Assembly: GCA_945983195.1 (NCBI GenBank)
Contig: CAMFSS010000022.1
Span: 1 to 13,903 of the forward strand
Reading direction: 5' to 3'
Length of the DNA stretch: 13,903 nucleotides
Source: an uncultured Prevotellaceae bacterium
GTDB lineage: Bacteria; Bacteroidota; Bacteroidia; Bacteroidales; Muribaculaceae
Part shown: piece by piece, positions 13,900 to 13,903 of the stretch
Position numbering within the stretch: position 1 is the first letter of the stretch
How the letters are laid out: each line of letters begins with the position of its first letter
Notes under the pieces: generated by a model
Seen by the model: the letters and a program-made list of their open reading frames with translations, nothing else
Database searches by the model: none
Told to the model about the DNA's origin: nothing
Made by a program: the position numbers and the translations under genes

Positions 13900-13903
13900 A
13901 AAC

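Overview
The window reads as a chromosome segment from a gut-type Bacteroidales, possibly Muribaculaceae- or Prevotellaceae-like. This is inferred from the TAnnTTTG-type -7 boxes before several genes, the lack of strong Shine-Dalgarno sequences, a TonB-dependent receptor, a lipoprotein glycosidase and moderate GC (about 50%). All eight recognisable loci lie on the + strand. I see no tRNA, rRNA, CRISPR array, transposase or origin.

Region 1 (1-5352) is a small accessory cluster. It holds an iron-sulfur-flavoprotein-like flavodoxin domain read in frame into a secreted alpha/beta-hydrolase, the hydrolase remainder after an in-frame TAG, a secreted cupin, a TonB-dependent receptor and an AraC-family regulator. 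A 55-bp block containing a near-perfect 12-bp palindrome plus a promoter is present identically before the first gene and before the receptor gene. The two transcription units are therefore probably co-controlled. The AraC protein is the obvious but unproven candidate regulator. The substrate is unknown; the gene set suits import and periplasmic or redox processing of a small molecule.

Region 2 (5395-10369) is a Type III-like restriction-modification operon in the order res-mod, with 6 nt between the genes. Res has helicase motifs and a C-terminal PD-(D/E)xK nuclease. Mod is a beta-class adenine methyltransferase (DPPF before FGGSG). The centre of mod, where the target-recognition part lies, is about 38% GC, against about 50-60% in the lines of the same gene counted on either side. 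This suggests a swapped specificity domain. A hairpin lies just before the operon promoter.

Region 3 (10370-11845) is a lower-GC AAA ATPase/DUF4143 gene. It is preceded by four direct repeats of 21 bp at 32-33 bp period, each ending in a -7-like octamer. Only the last copy forms a full promoter.

Region 4 (11846-13903) has two tandem promoters and a lipoprotein of the six-hairpin glycosidase type. Its reading frame ends at a TAG four bases before the window edge, probably earlier than the family's usual C-terminus.
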